A stretch of 64,000 nt of DNA from Rhodeus uyekii (GCA_037043235.1 JAWRVZ010000086.1:2634001-2698000), one strand, 5' to 3'; positions 1 to 14,923 are shown, counted from the stretch's first letter. The notes: a model not told the origin generated them from the sequence alone. Made by a program: numbers and translations.

Positions 1-474
1 CCGAGAGAGACAAAAACAATAGCCTGAACAAGGAGGGTGACATCAAGAGACTGTTAGCCAGAAGTCCAGAGGACAATGAGCAAAGGAAAGCACTGAGACT
101 CTTTGTCTGCGGTTATGTCACTGCCTTTCTGCCACAACGCCCAATGGAAAAAACACTTAACTTCTTCCTCAGGGCAAATTTGTAATTCAATATATGATTT
201 TCTCTGTTATACATTTCAATTTGCATTACATTTACTATAAAACCTGGGGTAAACCTTTGTCAGTTTGGTTATTCAATCAAAATCTTATACAGAAAACCCA
301 CTGATATTCTCACAGTGCCCTCATCCCTTTATGGCCCAGACACATTGGCATAAAGGCTTTTATATGGTGCAATATATATAAAACAACACTTAAACACTGT
401 TTGGTATGTTATTTTTTAAGAAACTGTCCTCATAAACTATAAACCACATATACACCTATACTCAATCAATCAAT

Positions 475-477
<3 letters not shown>

Positions 478-506
<29 letters not shown>
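478..506. repeat. (CT)n microsatellite
   Basis: About 14 CT units preceded by four TCAA units. Confidence 0.85.
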
Positions 507-509
<3 letters not shown>

Positions 510-2235
510 GCAGGATATTTAGCTGATGCACCTTTCAGAAAAGCACAATGTTTTTTTTTTTTACATTTCCTTTAAAACTGGTAAAAGGAAAATCAATATA
601 ATTGACATTACAAAAATAATGGATACAAAAAACCAACTGACTATTTCAACAAGTCTATCCCCAAACAATTGCATTTGAACTTTTATCATCTCATACTGCA
701 GTTGTTAAATAACAACAACTGTTATTTTTATTAAGAAGAATACTACTACTACCAATAATAATAATAATAATATTTTTTATTAGAATTATTATTCAACAGT
801 AATATCTTAAATTTGGTCCAGTTGCAGAAAGCTGATAATGATAACCGCTTAACATAGCACTGCATTTGTATAGTAATATAAAAATCATATAATACTAAAT
901 AGTAATAAAAATAATGAATACATGTAGAATGATTATTCATCAGTGATATTTCTTAAAGACCATGTCGCAATTCTTTTAGATTAACAGTGTAGTCCAAACC
1001 ATGATCATATTCAAAAGGCTGCAAACATCACCGTCATCTGACAGACAATTGGCAGACACTGGAGTCATGTGACTTCAGAAAGCCTTGTGGAGGTCTTGTC
1101 ATGTCCCCGTAGAATAAACGCTGCAGTGATACACAGTGGGTTCACTATAGATTCAGCTTGACGTCAATGGCACTGACAGGATCTCAGCTCAGTCAGAGAG
1201 GAAAATTGTTCCTCCCACCACAGCAGAGTCACACGACCTCTGCGTTGTGACTTGTTTGGATTGTCCTGTTCTTTTTCACAGTAATTTGGGCTTTTCCTGC
1301 ATGTTGGGAAGAACTAAAGCATGCTATCCTCCAGCAAATTGGCCTGATCATAAGTGAAATTGACCCAAACCTCGAAGGAATTTCCTCCGAGTGCAGTCCT
1401 TGATGCAGATTACATGCAAAAGGCGCCTGCTGCTCCCACTCATTACAGGAGCAATCTGGCTTTAATTTAATGCCTCCTCTGTGCTTAAGAGAGCGCTAAG
1501 CAGATCATAAAGGCAAAGAAAGCATCAGAGGAAACCTGAACTACAAATTTTCCATGTGACCCCAACTCTACAAGAATCTCCCGTTAACTTTCACCCAAGT
1601 CATTCCCAAGGGTTTACTTCAGTTCAGCTGGAAGAAAGTCTCCATTTACTCATGACTTCAGACTCTTTTTTTTCTGAAATCACTGAGGGCAGGACTTCTA
1701 ACTCCTCTCTAAGACACCTGAATGTGGGAAAAACAGAGTTTCTGGTAGCCTCCTGCAGAGAGCTTGCAAATCAGGAATATGAGCTTTTCCAGTGAATGAC
1801 GAAAATTGGCTCTGCCTGGTCACGAGAAACAAATGTATGACCTTTTGGGCTCCTTGAGGAGTTGACATTAATAGGATTTGTGTAGAGACTTAAGGATTCA
1901 TTTATGGAAACTGTAAATTGACAAGAAAGCAACAAAAACAGGGAAACTTTCAAACCAAACAGAAATTGGTGCATTAAGCTGTTTTCAGACCTGAAGATCG
2001 CTTGACGTTGCATTTTCTTCTTGGATTGGTTCGCTTTCATAAGGCAACATTTCAAAGCATACTAAAATGAGTAAAAAGGTTATCTATTCTTTTAGTCAGA
2101 GTTTACATTCCTCTGAGTCATAGATCAAGATTGATTGACAAGTTCACTCCGTGGGATTATTCTGGCTTTAACTGCCATGAAACACGCAAACATATGAAAG
2201 TAGCATTGATACCCGCTTAAACTGATAGATATATA

Positions 2236-2880
2236 CAGTAGTACCTCAAGATATGAAAGACTCAACTTACGAAAAATCCAAGTTACGAAAGCAAAGACGA
2301 AATTTTTTACTGCTCTACATAAGAAAAGTTTTCAAGATACGAAAGGTTTCTGAAAGTCCGAGATTCGCCCCATAACAATTTTGAAACTCGCGCCGCCATC
2401 TTTGTTATAGTAGACTCGCCACCATCCTCCTGCTCTCCCATTGGTTCCTGATGCTAGCCAAGCCATGAGATCCTTCTCTCTAATTGGACAGCATCCCTCC
2501 CATCATGCATCTTCTATATGTACGTGCTGGCATGCTTTAGCTCTGGAGACAAAGATGGAGATCATAAAGAAGTACGAAGCTGGTATCTGCCGTTTGTCCT
2601 CCTCCTCTGCCACCACTTTCGGAGATAGCCTCACTCGAAAGGTAAGCGTCGACTGTGGTAAGGTTCGTTAGTCACGGAGAAGGAAGGAGGCAGGGTCAGC
2701 TTACTGAGACTCACGAGCTTTTATTTCTTTAGAGTCTTAAATCAAAACACAAAACATAAGGAGGTGCGTTTCACTCCCACTGTCCCGCTTCTCTCAGCTG
2801 AGTCACGCTCATTATACGAAAAACTCATTATACGAAGGCTGCCTCGGAACGGATTCATTTTGTATCTCGAGGTACCACTG
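2236..2880. mobile_element. Tigger/pogo-type non-autonomous element
   Basis: Terminal inverted repeats CAGTAGTACCTCAAGATA (left) and its partner ending GAGGTACCACTG (right), flanked by TA on both sides (2234-2235, 2881-2882), as expected for Tc1/mariner-superfamily insertion. Inside, near 2540-2590, the plus strand encodes ALETKMEIIKKYEAG, typical of the first helix-turn-helix of Tigger transposases. The catalytic domain is missing. Confidence 0.8.
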
Positions 2881-3164
2881 TATTTAATTATATTTCAAAT
2901 TTTGGTGCTCTTTGAATTATAGTATTGCTTGGTTCGTTGGGTTGGATTGCTTTCTCACTTCAACCGAACAAATCCAGAGTTTGTTTTCTTTTCAATTCAT
3001 TATATAATTTATATTGAAGTCAGGATAGTATTCTTGCAAAGCACGAAAAAGAGCAATTACGCAACATTTTAAGATGAAGAGGGGATCTTTGGTGCTCACT
3101 GTTGCATTTATATAACAATAACAAATTTGCCATTATGAAAGTTTGTTTTCAATCATGCTGAGAC

Positions 3165-3685
3165 CAGTGTTGGGGAAAGTTGATTTAAAAAAAGTTATGC
3201 ATTACAATATTGCGTTACTCCCTTAAAAAGTAACTAATTGAGTTACTTACAAATTTTTGCTTATGAATCAGCAAAGGTCAGCAGAGAGAACATTGGATAA
3301 ATGCATACAGATATTTGTTGTATTTAACATATTTAGTTATTGGAGGTTTGTATAGTATTCTGGATTTTACATTTGACAAGTTTTATTCATTTTGAGAAAC
3401 ACTGAATATGTTTTTGTGCAAGTGAGATGAGTAAATGTTCACATTTAGTCTAAAACTACAACCATCATCATGTTCGCACAGAATGACTCCTGATTTCTCC
3501 TAAACATGAGGACAGGAGAGCTGTCAGTCAATAAATGCAAAAACAAAGTAACTTGCGTTACTTACTTGAAAAAGTAACTCAGATAATTTGGTGTAAATTT
3601 AAAAGTAATGTGTTACTTTATTAGTTACTTAAAAGTTATCTGATTACATAACTCAAGTTATTTGTAATGCGGTACCCCAACACTG
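3165..3685. mobile_element. Non-autonomous hAT element with 8-bp target duplication
   Basis: Starts CAGTGTTGGGG and ends with the inverted CCCCAACACTG. Flanked by GCTGAGAC (3157-3164) and GCTGATAC (3686-3693), an 8-bp duplication with one change. The interior is made of AAAGTAACT-type repeats (GCGTTACT, AGTTACTTA) on both strands, as in a very common fish hAT MITE. No coding capacity. Confidence 0.85.
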
Positions 3686-4094
3686 GCTGATACCACCTCG
3701 TTCAGGCGATCATGCGGGATTGCTCATGATCCGAGCGGGATTGTTGAGTTCATATATGCTTAAACGAACCAAACTTAGGCAGAAAACGCACCAGGTTTTG
3801 AAACAACACTCCAAAGGAATGCTAAAATGTGTGAAAACTGCCTCTGCACTTTTTTTTAAAAAGTTATTTAATGACTGGGATGAAGTTTTATATTAATGTT
3901 GTGATTCACACAGAAGTGCAAGGGGGAATTTCTTTCTAGGTAATAAGAAATCTGGCATAAAACTGGGGAACAACACAGGGATTCCCTTTGGTCCAGTTAA
4001 TAATGTTTCCATGCAATCTGGAAATGGTAGAAGCCATGTGTTAGCTCTTTTTCCCTCACATGTTCCGATCCTCTGACAGTGCGAACGCACATTT

Positions 4095-4480
4095 ATACTA
4101 CGGTTCAAAAGAAATTAATACTTTTGGCAAAGATCTGTTCAATTAATCAAAGGTGGCTTTTACATTGTTATAAAAGATTTCCATAAAAAAAAAAAAAGTT
4201 CTTTTGAACTTTCTAAAAAAAATAAATAAAACGGTTTTAACAAAAACTATTACTACATGAATAAAACTAACATTTGTTGAGCAGCAAATAAGCAAATGTT
4301 TTCTGAAGGATCAAGTGACACTGAAGACTGGAATAATGATGCTGAAAATTCTAAAAACTTTAAAATGTATTAAAACATTAAAATGTTATCTTAAATTACT
4401 CGATCAATATTTCACAATATTACAGTTTTTACTGTACTGTTAAACAAATAAATTCAGCCTTGGTGAACATAAAAAAAAAG
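4095..4480. repeat. Cyprinid MITE-like repeat (GGTTCAAAAG... family)
   Basis: Contains ACGGTTCAAAAGAAATTAAT, TTCTGAAGGATCAAGTGACA, ACTGAAGACTGGAATAATGA and AATATTTCACAATATTACAG, the landmark segments of a repeat I know as abundant in cyprinid genomes. Family name not assigned. Parts of the same family recur at 7570-7696, 28979-29075 and 57850-58035. Confidence 0.6.
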
Positions 4481-5158
4481 TTCCATAATTACTTTTTGAA
4501 ATTCAAAATGAAAATGTAACCTCAATGTAGGCTAATGCTAAGGCTAATGGCTAATGTAGTCATTTGACCAAAAAAAAAAAATTTTGTTATTAAAGACAAA
4601 GTGCTACGGACAGGCCAAAATATATAATATAGTTACGAGGTTTTACCGACAGTTTGAGGATCCAGTGAAGTTACGATGTTTAGTCACAAGCTCTTTTTAA
4701 TACTTCTCATTGGTTAGATAACCGCAAAACTCACAGACAGATACCAGTAGTAAAGATTTATATAGAGAAAAAAAGAACAAGAAAAATAGATACAAGGTTT
4801 CTACCTAACAGCGATGACACGTAAACATCTTTTCTCATCAGCCAAAGACACATACTGAATGTCGATAAGTTGTGTCCATGCATTACAATCAGTCCTGTAT
4901 GGTCATTATTCACTGTCAGCTCATAAAAGGTGTTGGCATTTATGAGCCATGACTTATTGAGTGGTATTTCTCATATGCAGCCTTTAAATGTTTGAATTGC
5001 ACAGCTGGGATCATGCCAAACAGGTTTCATACATTTAAGCAGTTCATGCGAAATTCCCATAAATTACCCTAATTAAGTAACTTCAATGTTTCTGGAAATA
5101 TCTGTAAATGCAACAAACCAAAAACAAGTTCCATTTAATTATGTGATAAGTTCAATAC

Positions 5159-6020
5159 CAGGAGCTCATCCATGCTTGTCTGACATTTTTCCAGATTGAT
5201 GCGTTTTATGGCGACCTTCTCCTTCCTGGGCACACAGTAGGCAGCCTGGACCACAGCCGTAGCTCCGCTCCCTGAAACACACAAGAATGCATGTTAAACA
5301 CAGTATATCAGGAGCTGCATGGGACATAAAGTCATGACAGATAGATCTAAAACTGACTGTTCTAGTCTGATAACTAACAATCACCAACTAATACATTTCA
5401 ATAAAGACGCCTGAAACCATAATACATAAAACCTATATTTTTTTCTGGCATAAGTTTACTCAAAACATAGATTTGGGAAAAGATAAGTAACTATGTCAAG
5501 AGTAAAAAGAGTAAAGAAGAAAAAAACCAAGAAAAGCCAATTATAAGACCAAAAATGGCATAAATAGGGCTGTCAAAAATAACATTGATTTCTGGGCTTA
5601 GTTACAGTGCAAAATAAACTTAGTGGGGAAATGATTAACTGACAGCTCTCACTTAAACAGAGAAAGCTGATATTAACAGAAACATCACTAAATATTATGC
5701 AACAAAACACTATATTAACATAACAGCGAAATGTGATATGTATTATATTGAGTTTATATTGGGTTTATTCACTTAACTTAAAAGCCATTTAATAATTAAA
5801 ATAAACACCAACTTTATTTTTCCTACATTAATTCGAAGATGTGCAAATATGTATTAAAATATAAAAATGTATTTCAAATTTGAATGTTAGGTTTAATCGT
5901 GATTACAGAGACATGTGTGATTAGTTAATATTTTAAATATTTTAATCCACTGACAGCACTAAAATACATAAAATAGAATTGAATTAATTTAAAACTAATA
6001 ATAATAATATTAATAAAAAT

Positions 6021-6063
<43 letters not shown>

Positions 6064-9000
6064 TTACTTTGTTGTTGTATGAATGACAAATGATTACTGT
6101 GTCAAAAATACAATAATGATTGGTTCTGCATAATGGTTAGACACTTTAACTAAGATAATCGCTCATTAGCATCAATCTCTAGCATTACACTTACTCCCTG
6201 GGAAAGTGTTGGAGAAAAGTTGACAGCTAAATGCTAAATCAAAACATTCCTCTGTCACTGCAGCATTGTACATTTATTCGAGAAGACTAAATCCTAACAG
6301 ACTATAAGTCAAAGGATTTCAGTGCTATACTTGGCTTTCAACTTTACTGCAGAGGTTAATCTCCAGAGTACTTTAATGAGGTTCTGTTCATGGCACTACA
6401 GTCTGGCACAGGAGAGAAAGCAGACAAGACACTTCTAGTTATCCTTGAGAATGCAAGGTTGTCCTGGTCCACACATTCTGAATAATAGACAAGACTCTAC
6501 GGGGGCCGAGACCCTCGTAAATCAGCAAGCACCTATACTGTATTTCCATTTTGAGCTGAATATAAATGACATATTATTGTGCTGGTATGAGGCAAAGGAA
6601 TTTAATCATCTTTAATCAACTACTCGAACTCCATATGGCCTAATAATAACAAAGTCCTCATTGTTTAGCATTTTGATTGCACCAGCAGGGCACCATGGAT
6701 TAGGGGGAAAAGGGAACAAATCTGACAACAATTCTCATTTTCTGAACTGAACTGGTTTGACGGGTTTGCGCACAGCCAAACGGTTATTGGAGAATTAAGC
6801 CACAATGATGAGACTCAACTGATGCTAAAATTTTACTAAAATGTGCTGACAGCAATTCCATTATTCACATCCTGGCCTTATCGTGGCCTCCACATGGATA
6901 TTGGTCCCCAGCACAGCCCTCACAGAGCCAGCTGTAAATACAACAGGTCAGCCGGGATGTTCAACGTTCATCAATCAGAGTCTAGAGCTATATTTGAGAC
7001 CCTATGCTATACATTAAAGGAGCAAAGTGCACCAGATGGAAAGATGATTAAGCTGCTTGTCCCAACAGTGTGAGTTTAAGTGTAAATTCCTATAGACAAA
7101 CAAATAATCGGTTGTTAGGGATGATTCAGGAAAGACTGTGCTTTAGCATGCACTTGCCAAAAGAAAATTTAACTAGGCTCATTAGAGTTGTTGTTGTTGT
7201 CTAAAAAAACTATTATTCCCTGTCTTTTCTAACCTAGACCAGGTACACCCCTTCATGACAATGGTGTGCTCTGGTGATAAGACACCCTGCCACACTGCAC
7301 ACATTGTTCACGAATGGTTTGAGGAACGTGATGAAGAGTTAAAAAGGTGCTGACCTGTCCCTCAAATCTCAATCTAATTCAGCTGGACCAACAAGTTTGA
7401 ACCACGGCATCTCCAACTTGCAACCTATAGGCCGGATCCTTTAAGGATCTGCTGTTAACGTCTTGGTGCTAGATACTACAGGAAACCTTCAAGGGTGTTG
7501 TAGAGACCAGCAGGTCAAAACTGTTTTGGAACCAAGAGGAGGACCAACATAGGTAGCAGATAAAAGGGTAACAGTAAAGACATATATAATGTTATTACAT
7601 TTTTCTGTTTCAAATAAACGCTGTTTTCACTAGAAACTCATAGAAAACAGATATTTTAAATTGTAATAATATTTCACAATATTACCATTTTCAATGTACA
7701 GTGGAACCCACTGATCTCGACCTCGGATATCTCGCCAACCCTGTTATGTCGATGTTTTTGAAGTGGAACTGCCAAACTCCCTATTTTTCTTAGCATTTTC
7801 TTATCAGTTATGTCGATTCTTTTATGTCGTCGAAACCTGATATCTCGAGCACAAAAGAGGGACAAAGTCCCCACTTTACATCAGTCGATCCATGTGACTA
7901 ATAATAGTACCGAGTTCAGTGCGTATGCAGGAGTTCGCCTTCACCGTCCAGGAATTTCCAGATTACATTGACATCGACAAAGATGTCGTTCCTGGTAGAA
8001 GCATTTGTTTTCAAGCAGACCGTTAAAGGCAAAAAGCAACAAAGCATTTTAAACTTTGTAAAGAAACCATATTAACCGCGTGTACAATACTATTCAGAAC
8101 TGTGTCAGAACACAGTCGAAATGACGGTGTTATGAGCGATTGTGTTTATGTGTGTTGTGACTGTTTAAGCTTTGAGCGAAATTGTGTTTGCGATGTTTGA
8201 GAATATAATTAAAGTTTTGTATCGAGAATCTAAGGTGTTTTTTATTGTATACTGGTAAATTTCTGCTGTTAGTTGGTGCACATATGCCTTTTGCTGTTAG
8301 CAAACATTTACAGTGTATGTACATTTTTATATCATGCCGATCACTTCATCAAATAAATCACTATCCATTTTCTCGATCCTCGGTTATCTCAACGCTTTTT
8401 TGCAACCCCCGAGGCCGCCGACATAACCCGAGGCCGGGTTCCACTGTATTTTGATCAAAGACATGAAAAAAAAACATACCAACCCTACACATTTGAACAG
8501 CAAGTCTACATCAAATGTTTAATATACTCTTATTTTACTGCTCTCCAACTGTTGATGATTCTTAACTTCCTTCTGTCTCCAATAAACGCGTCAAATATCT
8601 CACACAGAAGGAAGTAATAAAACAGCAAAAGCAACCTAGCAACCCAATAACAAATATAATAAAGTCATGATACTTCATTATATAAACATAATAAAGTATT
8701 AAAAACTACCTGTGGATATCAAAGACATTATTTTATATGGTCAGTTTTTAGACGTTAATATTGCAGGTGTGTTGAGTGTAATAAAATGGTGTAATGTTAA
8801 TGCTCTCAAGTTCTCGCCCTAGTTGAGGATCACAGACCTGTCTATTGATATAAATAAAAATACTGCAAAGAAGAGTTTCTGTGTACATCTGCACCACAGC
8901 AACAGGATTTTATGGGGGCCTGTTGCTGTTTTCTTAATCAAATGATTCAATATTACGTTACCAAGTTACGGCCTTCGAAAAATTTAATGAAGAACCATCA

Positions 9001-12000
9001 GCTGATGTTGTGTAGTTGCTTCCCTAAGTATCTGCAGAAAAAAAAGAAGAGGATATCGCCTGGTTTTAATCAAGGATTTTCATTCATCCAGTTAGCCAAA
9101 TGTTTATCGTGATAAATGAACAGATTGTGATCTAACCACACGTGCCTGGAAACTGAAAAATACATAATGCATCTGATCCAAGGTTTATTAAAATTCTCAA
9201 CGATTCGCTTCTTCCTTCTCCCTACTTGATGTCCCTCATTAGAGAGGATGTTAACTTCATGGGGGAGTTTAGGAGACGATAAAGGTTAATAGCCTTCAAT
9301 TACTCTCAAGTATCAGTCATTAACTTGCTACTTTGAATTCAAAGCCACTTGTCAAGAAACAGGTTCCTTTGGACGCACACACTTATCTTACAAATGAAGG
9401 GAATTATGGTGGAAATTATTTTATTCAGAATAAAGAAATGGTCTAAAGGAGAGTACAACACTTTACTTATGAAGGTACATTTAGGAAGAAACAAGTATTG
9501 AACCGTTATGTCCAAATCAAAATCAACCGGTCATAAAAGAGCAAAGTGTGGAATTTGACTTCTTAGTGGTGCATGACCCAATAGACCAGTGTCCGAAATA
9601 GGCTGAGGTTCCTCGGAGCGGTGTGAATGTGTTCCTTCATGCATAATTCTCTGTTTGTGCTACCTTGAGCCAGCTTGTTCTCTCACATCAGGAGCCCTTT
9701 ATTACATTTCGTGGGCTTGCATTCCTCACAATATTCTGGGCTGCATCGAAACATGTCACACTTAGGGAGCTTCATCCTAGAGAAAAGTTCTGACGGAGCA
9801 CTTGATGCACAGGAATGCGTACGATTCCCTTTGAGCGTGAATTGGATTTCAGAAAGTACAACTAGCCAATTGGCAGAGTGTAAAGCAGAAACAAAAAAAC
9901 AAGCAAAAAGAAGGCAATTTCAAAATAACAGCAGCGATAGCAAAACATGTCTTAACATAAAGCATGATCCAATTCCTGAATTAATGACTCAGATGAACCA
10001 GTTCAATTGAATGACTCACAAATAAACAATGTAACCCGATTAAGAAACAAATGACTCATATGAATTTGCTCTTTTAACTGGATTCAAAGCTCAAAGCTGA
10101 AGTGAACCAAAAACATACAGTGCAATAAGTGTAATCTGATTGATAAAGAAAGTGACTCATATGAACTGGTTCTTTTTAGTGATTCAAAAAGCATACAGGG
10201 CAACCAGTGTAGTCAGATTCATGAAGAAAATAGGTGTGTTCGTCTGATTTGTGTGGGAGTAACAAAAAAAAAGAGAGTGATTCGAAAGAGCCGTCTGCTT
10301 TTTAAATCACTCTTGTACTACAGTGATACCTCGAGATACGAGCGTCTCTACATACGAGTATTCCAAGATACGAGCAAGCCTAGAAGCAAAAATCTGCCCG
10401 AAGATACGAGTAAATATTCGAGATACGAGTACTGATGACAATGCCAATGCCGACGCTTGTTCACTTCATGTGTTAACTGACTTCTGTATGCGTCGCCCAC
10501 GAGTAGCTGATTTTCTCTCTATTTTGTGCATTATTCTTCATAACAGCGATGAGTTCTAAGAAAGTGAGTAGTAAGGATGGTAGTGAGAAGAAGAAACGCA
10601 TGATGACCATGCAAATGAAGCATGAAACTGTAGATAAATATGAGCGCGGTGCCCGCGTGAGTGATCTAGCACGCAGGAGCATCAGGAGGAACTGTGGACT
10701 GAGGAGTTGATCGAGCTGCAGATGATGGATCATACGCAAGCTATGTGGCAGAAGGTTTCTGATTTCATTGAAAAGAAACACCTTGATAAATCGTCTACTG
10801 ATCGTGCTTCTGCGCTTTTTGACGACACGTGAATTACTTATTTTTTAAAGAGAAACAGAAACAAATCGCCCTCGATAGGCATTTCGTTAAAAGGTCTGCG
10901 ACAAGTAAAAGTTACAGTCAGGGTAGTCAGGCGAAAAAAGTTCAGAAAAGTAAAAACAAATAGAAAGAAGCAAAACAATAGTATAAAATAGAAACTTTTT
11001 TTTAAATATGTAAGCTAAATTCAGTTATGTTAATATAAGTAATTTACATAAGTTACGAAGTGCTTGTGTAAGGTACGATACGGATTCAAGTGTCTGCGTA
11101 CCAACCCCCTTCCTCCCTCCTCCGCACCTGCCGCTACTGTCTGTAAAAACTTATAATTAAAACCACATTTTATTTGATATCACACGAATCCTTATACTGT
11201 ATACATATACTATAATTGTGTGTGTTTATGCCAATAAAAAACATGTTTTTTCCATTGTTACGGATCTGGAACGGATTAATTTGTTTTCTATTATTTCTTA
11301 TGGGAAAACATGATTCCAGATACGAGCAGTTCGAGTTACGAGCTCTGCCCTGGAACAGATTATGCTCGTATCTCTAGGTATTACTGTACTTTGATGTCAT
11401 ACACTGATCGGTCTGCACAATGTTGCTTCAAGTCAAACGCCTAATGAGTCATATGATAACAACGGAAAACAAATTTCCAACTCAACTCAACATTGATGAC
11501 CACAACTTCTGTTTCGCCTTACGGTCTCAAACTGTCAAACATTTCCAGTCTAGAACAGTGAAGGACTATGGAACCTGAGTGGAACAGAGCGTAGGTCTGA
11601 CTCAATCCGAGGAGACTGTGCTCTCTGGGGTGGAAAAAACAGCTAGGATCAGTGAAATAACAAGACTCCAATTCCCCTGGGAAGATACCAACACAATGTG
11701 CTCCAAAATCACACTCATATACGGTGAACTTTCCAGTGGAGAGTGGAATAACTCCTCCTGGACTACATGGTTTAATACAAACAGATCTAGCTAAAACAAC
11801 TCTTTGTCTGTGATCAACAGTAATGGGATCGAAGAAAATCAGACAAACTCAACCTTGGCTGGAACACAAAAGGAAACATTGACTAATTTCAACGCCATTC
11901 AAGAAGTCACGCTTATAAATCGAAAGAACATGTGTCTTCAGCTTCAATTCTGTGAAATTAAAGCTGCTCACAAGTTCTCAGAATTGAAACATGCTGTATA

Positions 12001-14885
12001 ATACATACTGCAGATGTTGACAGTTGACAAACTATTTGAGGTATCATTCATGTCAATAGAACAATGTTGGATGACTTATGCAATGAACATTAACACTCAC
12101 GGTTAGGGGTGTGTAAAGATCTCTATTGCAAGTATGAGCAATAAAACCAGAGATGATTTGCTTATTCATTAATAATTACAAGGTGGCTGATGAAAAAGTG
12201 CTTATTTTATGAGATGTTTATGTGACATGACATGTAGTGAAGTATGGGTAGATTTTGTGTTACCTGGATCCAGGGTCAGACATAACAAACCAGCAGTTTA
12301 GTTAATTACATCAGACTTTTTGAATTGTCTTCACAGAGCATGTGTCTGATTCCTTGCATAAAATAAATGACTTTATTCATGAAGATGCAAAATCGAACTA
12401 CTTTGAATGTTAAATATGTCCTCAGAGCGGTTCGCTGTTTTTTTTATGTAGTCAGTCACTGCATATTTCGGCTATGTGAGAAATGTTTGAAGTTAGCAAT
12501 TCCTCCACTGAACACAATTCCAGCTTTGACACTAGAATCAGCGGCGTTAATTTGGAGTTCAAAACTGCCGCCTGGGTTGCTCGGGCACCCTTTTGTTACC
12601 ATTTTGTATCTGTGAGGAAATTATACATTTTTTCGACTGGTCTGCCAGTGGAGATGAGGAGGCTTTCATCTTGCAGAGAGTTCGCTCAATCACAGATTTT
12701 GCCATTAAGTTCTAAACCATAGCGACGCCCTGCGACTGGAATGAGAGCCATGCCATTCCAGGTTTCTTGAGGGGCTGTTGGTGACATCAAGGATGAAATC
12801 GCCACCTATGAGCTGCCCCGCAAACTGGATGTTTTGGTAGACCTGACGGAAGATCGGATCCTTTGTCGGCACTAGCGTCGGACTGCTCTGTCATCTTGGA
12901 GCCTTTGGGAGGCCCCCTTTCCTCAAGTCAACCCCGCTTCCAATGGACCCTGAGCCCTTGCAGTTGGGGCATCTCTGGCTCACGCCTCAGGAGAAACAAG
13001 ATCGCCTGGCACAAGGTTTATGTCTGTTCTGTGGGACGTCTGTGCACTTCGCCATCAAGTTCACTTTAAAAGCTAGTGAACTGGTGGACACCTCACCCGG
13101 TGTTAACCCCCCCCCTCTTCTTGCACCCTGCTACCTGTTTCCATCCAGCATGAGGGGGTCTCCAACTCCTGACAGTGCACTCATATGGGAGAATGTGTAA
13201 ATGGGAGAAAGTACAAGGCATAAAAAAGCAGAATAAGTCCCGCCTTCTAAATAAAAGAGCCAATTGGTAACTGCAGTTGCCTTTAGAAGCAACTTTTTCG
13301 TCTTTTCAATCGTCTTTTGTCATGATTATAAATAAGGCAGTTGTCAGATTTCATTTTTGCTATGAAATTTAAACTTAAGCCTGGTAAACAGCTTTTGATG
13401 TTTCCCCATTAAAAGAGCTGTACTTGCATTACTTAAATAGCTGCCTGAGAGGCATTTCAAAGCAAAATTACCAATGGGACTATGGGAGACTACTGCGGGA
13501 TTTATTGCTGTTTCGATTATTTTGGTCCTGGGACACCTGGGATTGAGTTTGAAGGCAGAATATTATGATTAAAGCACAACATGACACTGAAACTTGAGAG
13601 GTCCAACCTTAAACTTAAACTCTAAAAGCTCTACAAATCAAACTCGCCTCTAGCATGAACTCCTGTTTTAGCACGTACCGTCACATGTCAGGTTACAACA
13701 AAGAAGCAATTCTGAAGGTGCATGCTAGAGGGCACAACATATCTTCACAAGGAGACATAGAGATTTTGGAGATAATAACTAAATCTTTTGGGGAAATTGC
13801 AGCTTACAAAAACAAACCCGAAACTTTGAGGCCTACATGTATATCGGTGCACCTACGTAAAAAGCTTTAAAAACAAAGAGTGCTTATTAAAAGGCAAGCG
13901 GATATTAATGATTAATATTAACTAGAGATGCACTGATTGTAATTTTCTTGGCCGCTTACGATTGTTTTGTTTTTTTGCACGTGTGACCTGCCGATAAAGA
14001 TTTGTACAAACAAAACTCTAATTTTATTCAACAAAATTAAAAATAAATAAACAAGTTGTAAACAACAGTACAAATAACTGCAATAGAAAATTAAAGGTAT
14101 CAAATGTAAAAAAAAAAAAAAAAACTGGATAGTCTTCACTGTAAAGATTAAATTATTTAATTTACATTTATTTTAATTTTATTTAAAAAAAAATTGATTA
14201 ACATGACAGACAGCAGCAGGAAAATTAAACTGCTGTCAATTTAAGAGTTTACGCAGGGATCCAATATACTGTTAAACAACATTTATTATCCTTCTCAACT
14301 ATATTTATGTTCCAAAACTGACTGCGTTCAACTGAATGCTCGGCAAGACGTGCATTTTGACATAATTTAGTATGTATTTGCCCGTTTAAGCGCATTAAGC
14401 CACTCATTTAGGTACTTGTGTGACTAACAAACTGTTTGAGGCTGAGATACAATCCACTTATATAGATCAGTGGCGCTTTGGTGTGAACACGAATTATTAA
14501 ATTGATGTGCTATACAAGCACTATTTAACCGGAATGAATGAGAGGAGGTGGTCAGGTGTCACTTCGAGAACCCACAGCTGATGCTATTGGCAAAAAAACA
14601 GACCGGCTCAGAATCTGCTAGTCATCGGCCTGGGCCGATCATGTGGAAAACTGTCCGATTCCTATCCCTGGCCGGTTGATCGGTCTATCTCTAATAGTAA
14701 TAGAAGCTGAGATTTCAAACAATATGTATACACAAACAAAGCATGAAAGATTATATATTTCTCCTACGCAAGACGAAATGTTCAAGGTGTGCGGTACTTT
14801 TGAGCTGATGAGTCAAAAGACGAGGCACGGTACAAGAAAAGGCAACAGTAAAGACAGGTTTGACCAGTCTTTCACCCCCTCCCTC

Positions 14886-14923
<38 letters not shown>

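Larger units (their letters stand above)
1..5158. other. oxsr1 intron 2 (partial)
   Basis: Non-coding on the present evidence. It holds a CT microsatellite (about 478-506), a Tigger-type element (2236-2880), a hAT element (3165-3685) and a MITE-like repeat (4095-4480). An edge-touching open frame on the plus strand (3-185, no ATG) encodes nothing I recognise. The rest shows AT-rich sequence only. Confidence 0.7.

Noticed and set aside
3..185. Open plus-strand frame of about 60 codons touching the left edge
   Set aside because: No ATG, no splice context and no recognised family; it lies in oxsr1 intron 2, so chance is likelier.
8540..8620. Inverse pair ACTTCCTTCTGT / ACAGAAGGAAGT
   Set aside because: 12-bp stem with a long loop, within chance expectation for a 64-kb window and with no other support.
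12367..13200. Several overlapping plus-strand frames of 60-85 codons
   Set aside because: They are pieces of the broken gag relic in different frames or shadows of it, not separate genes.
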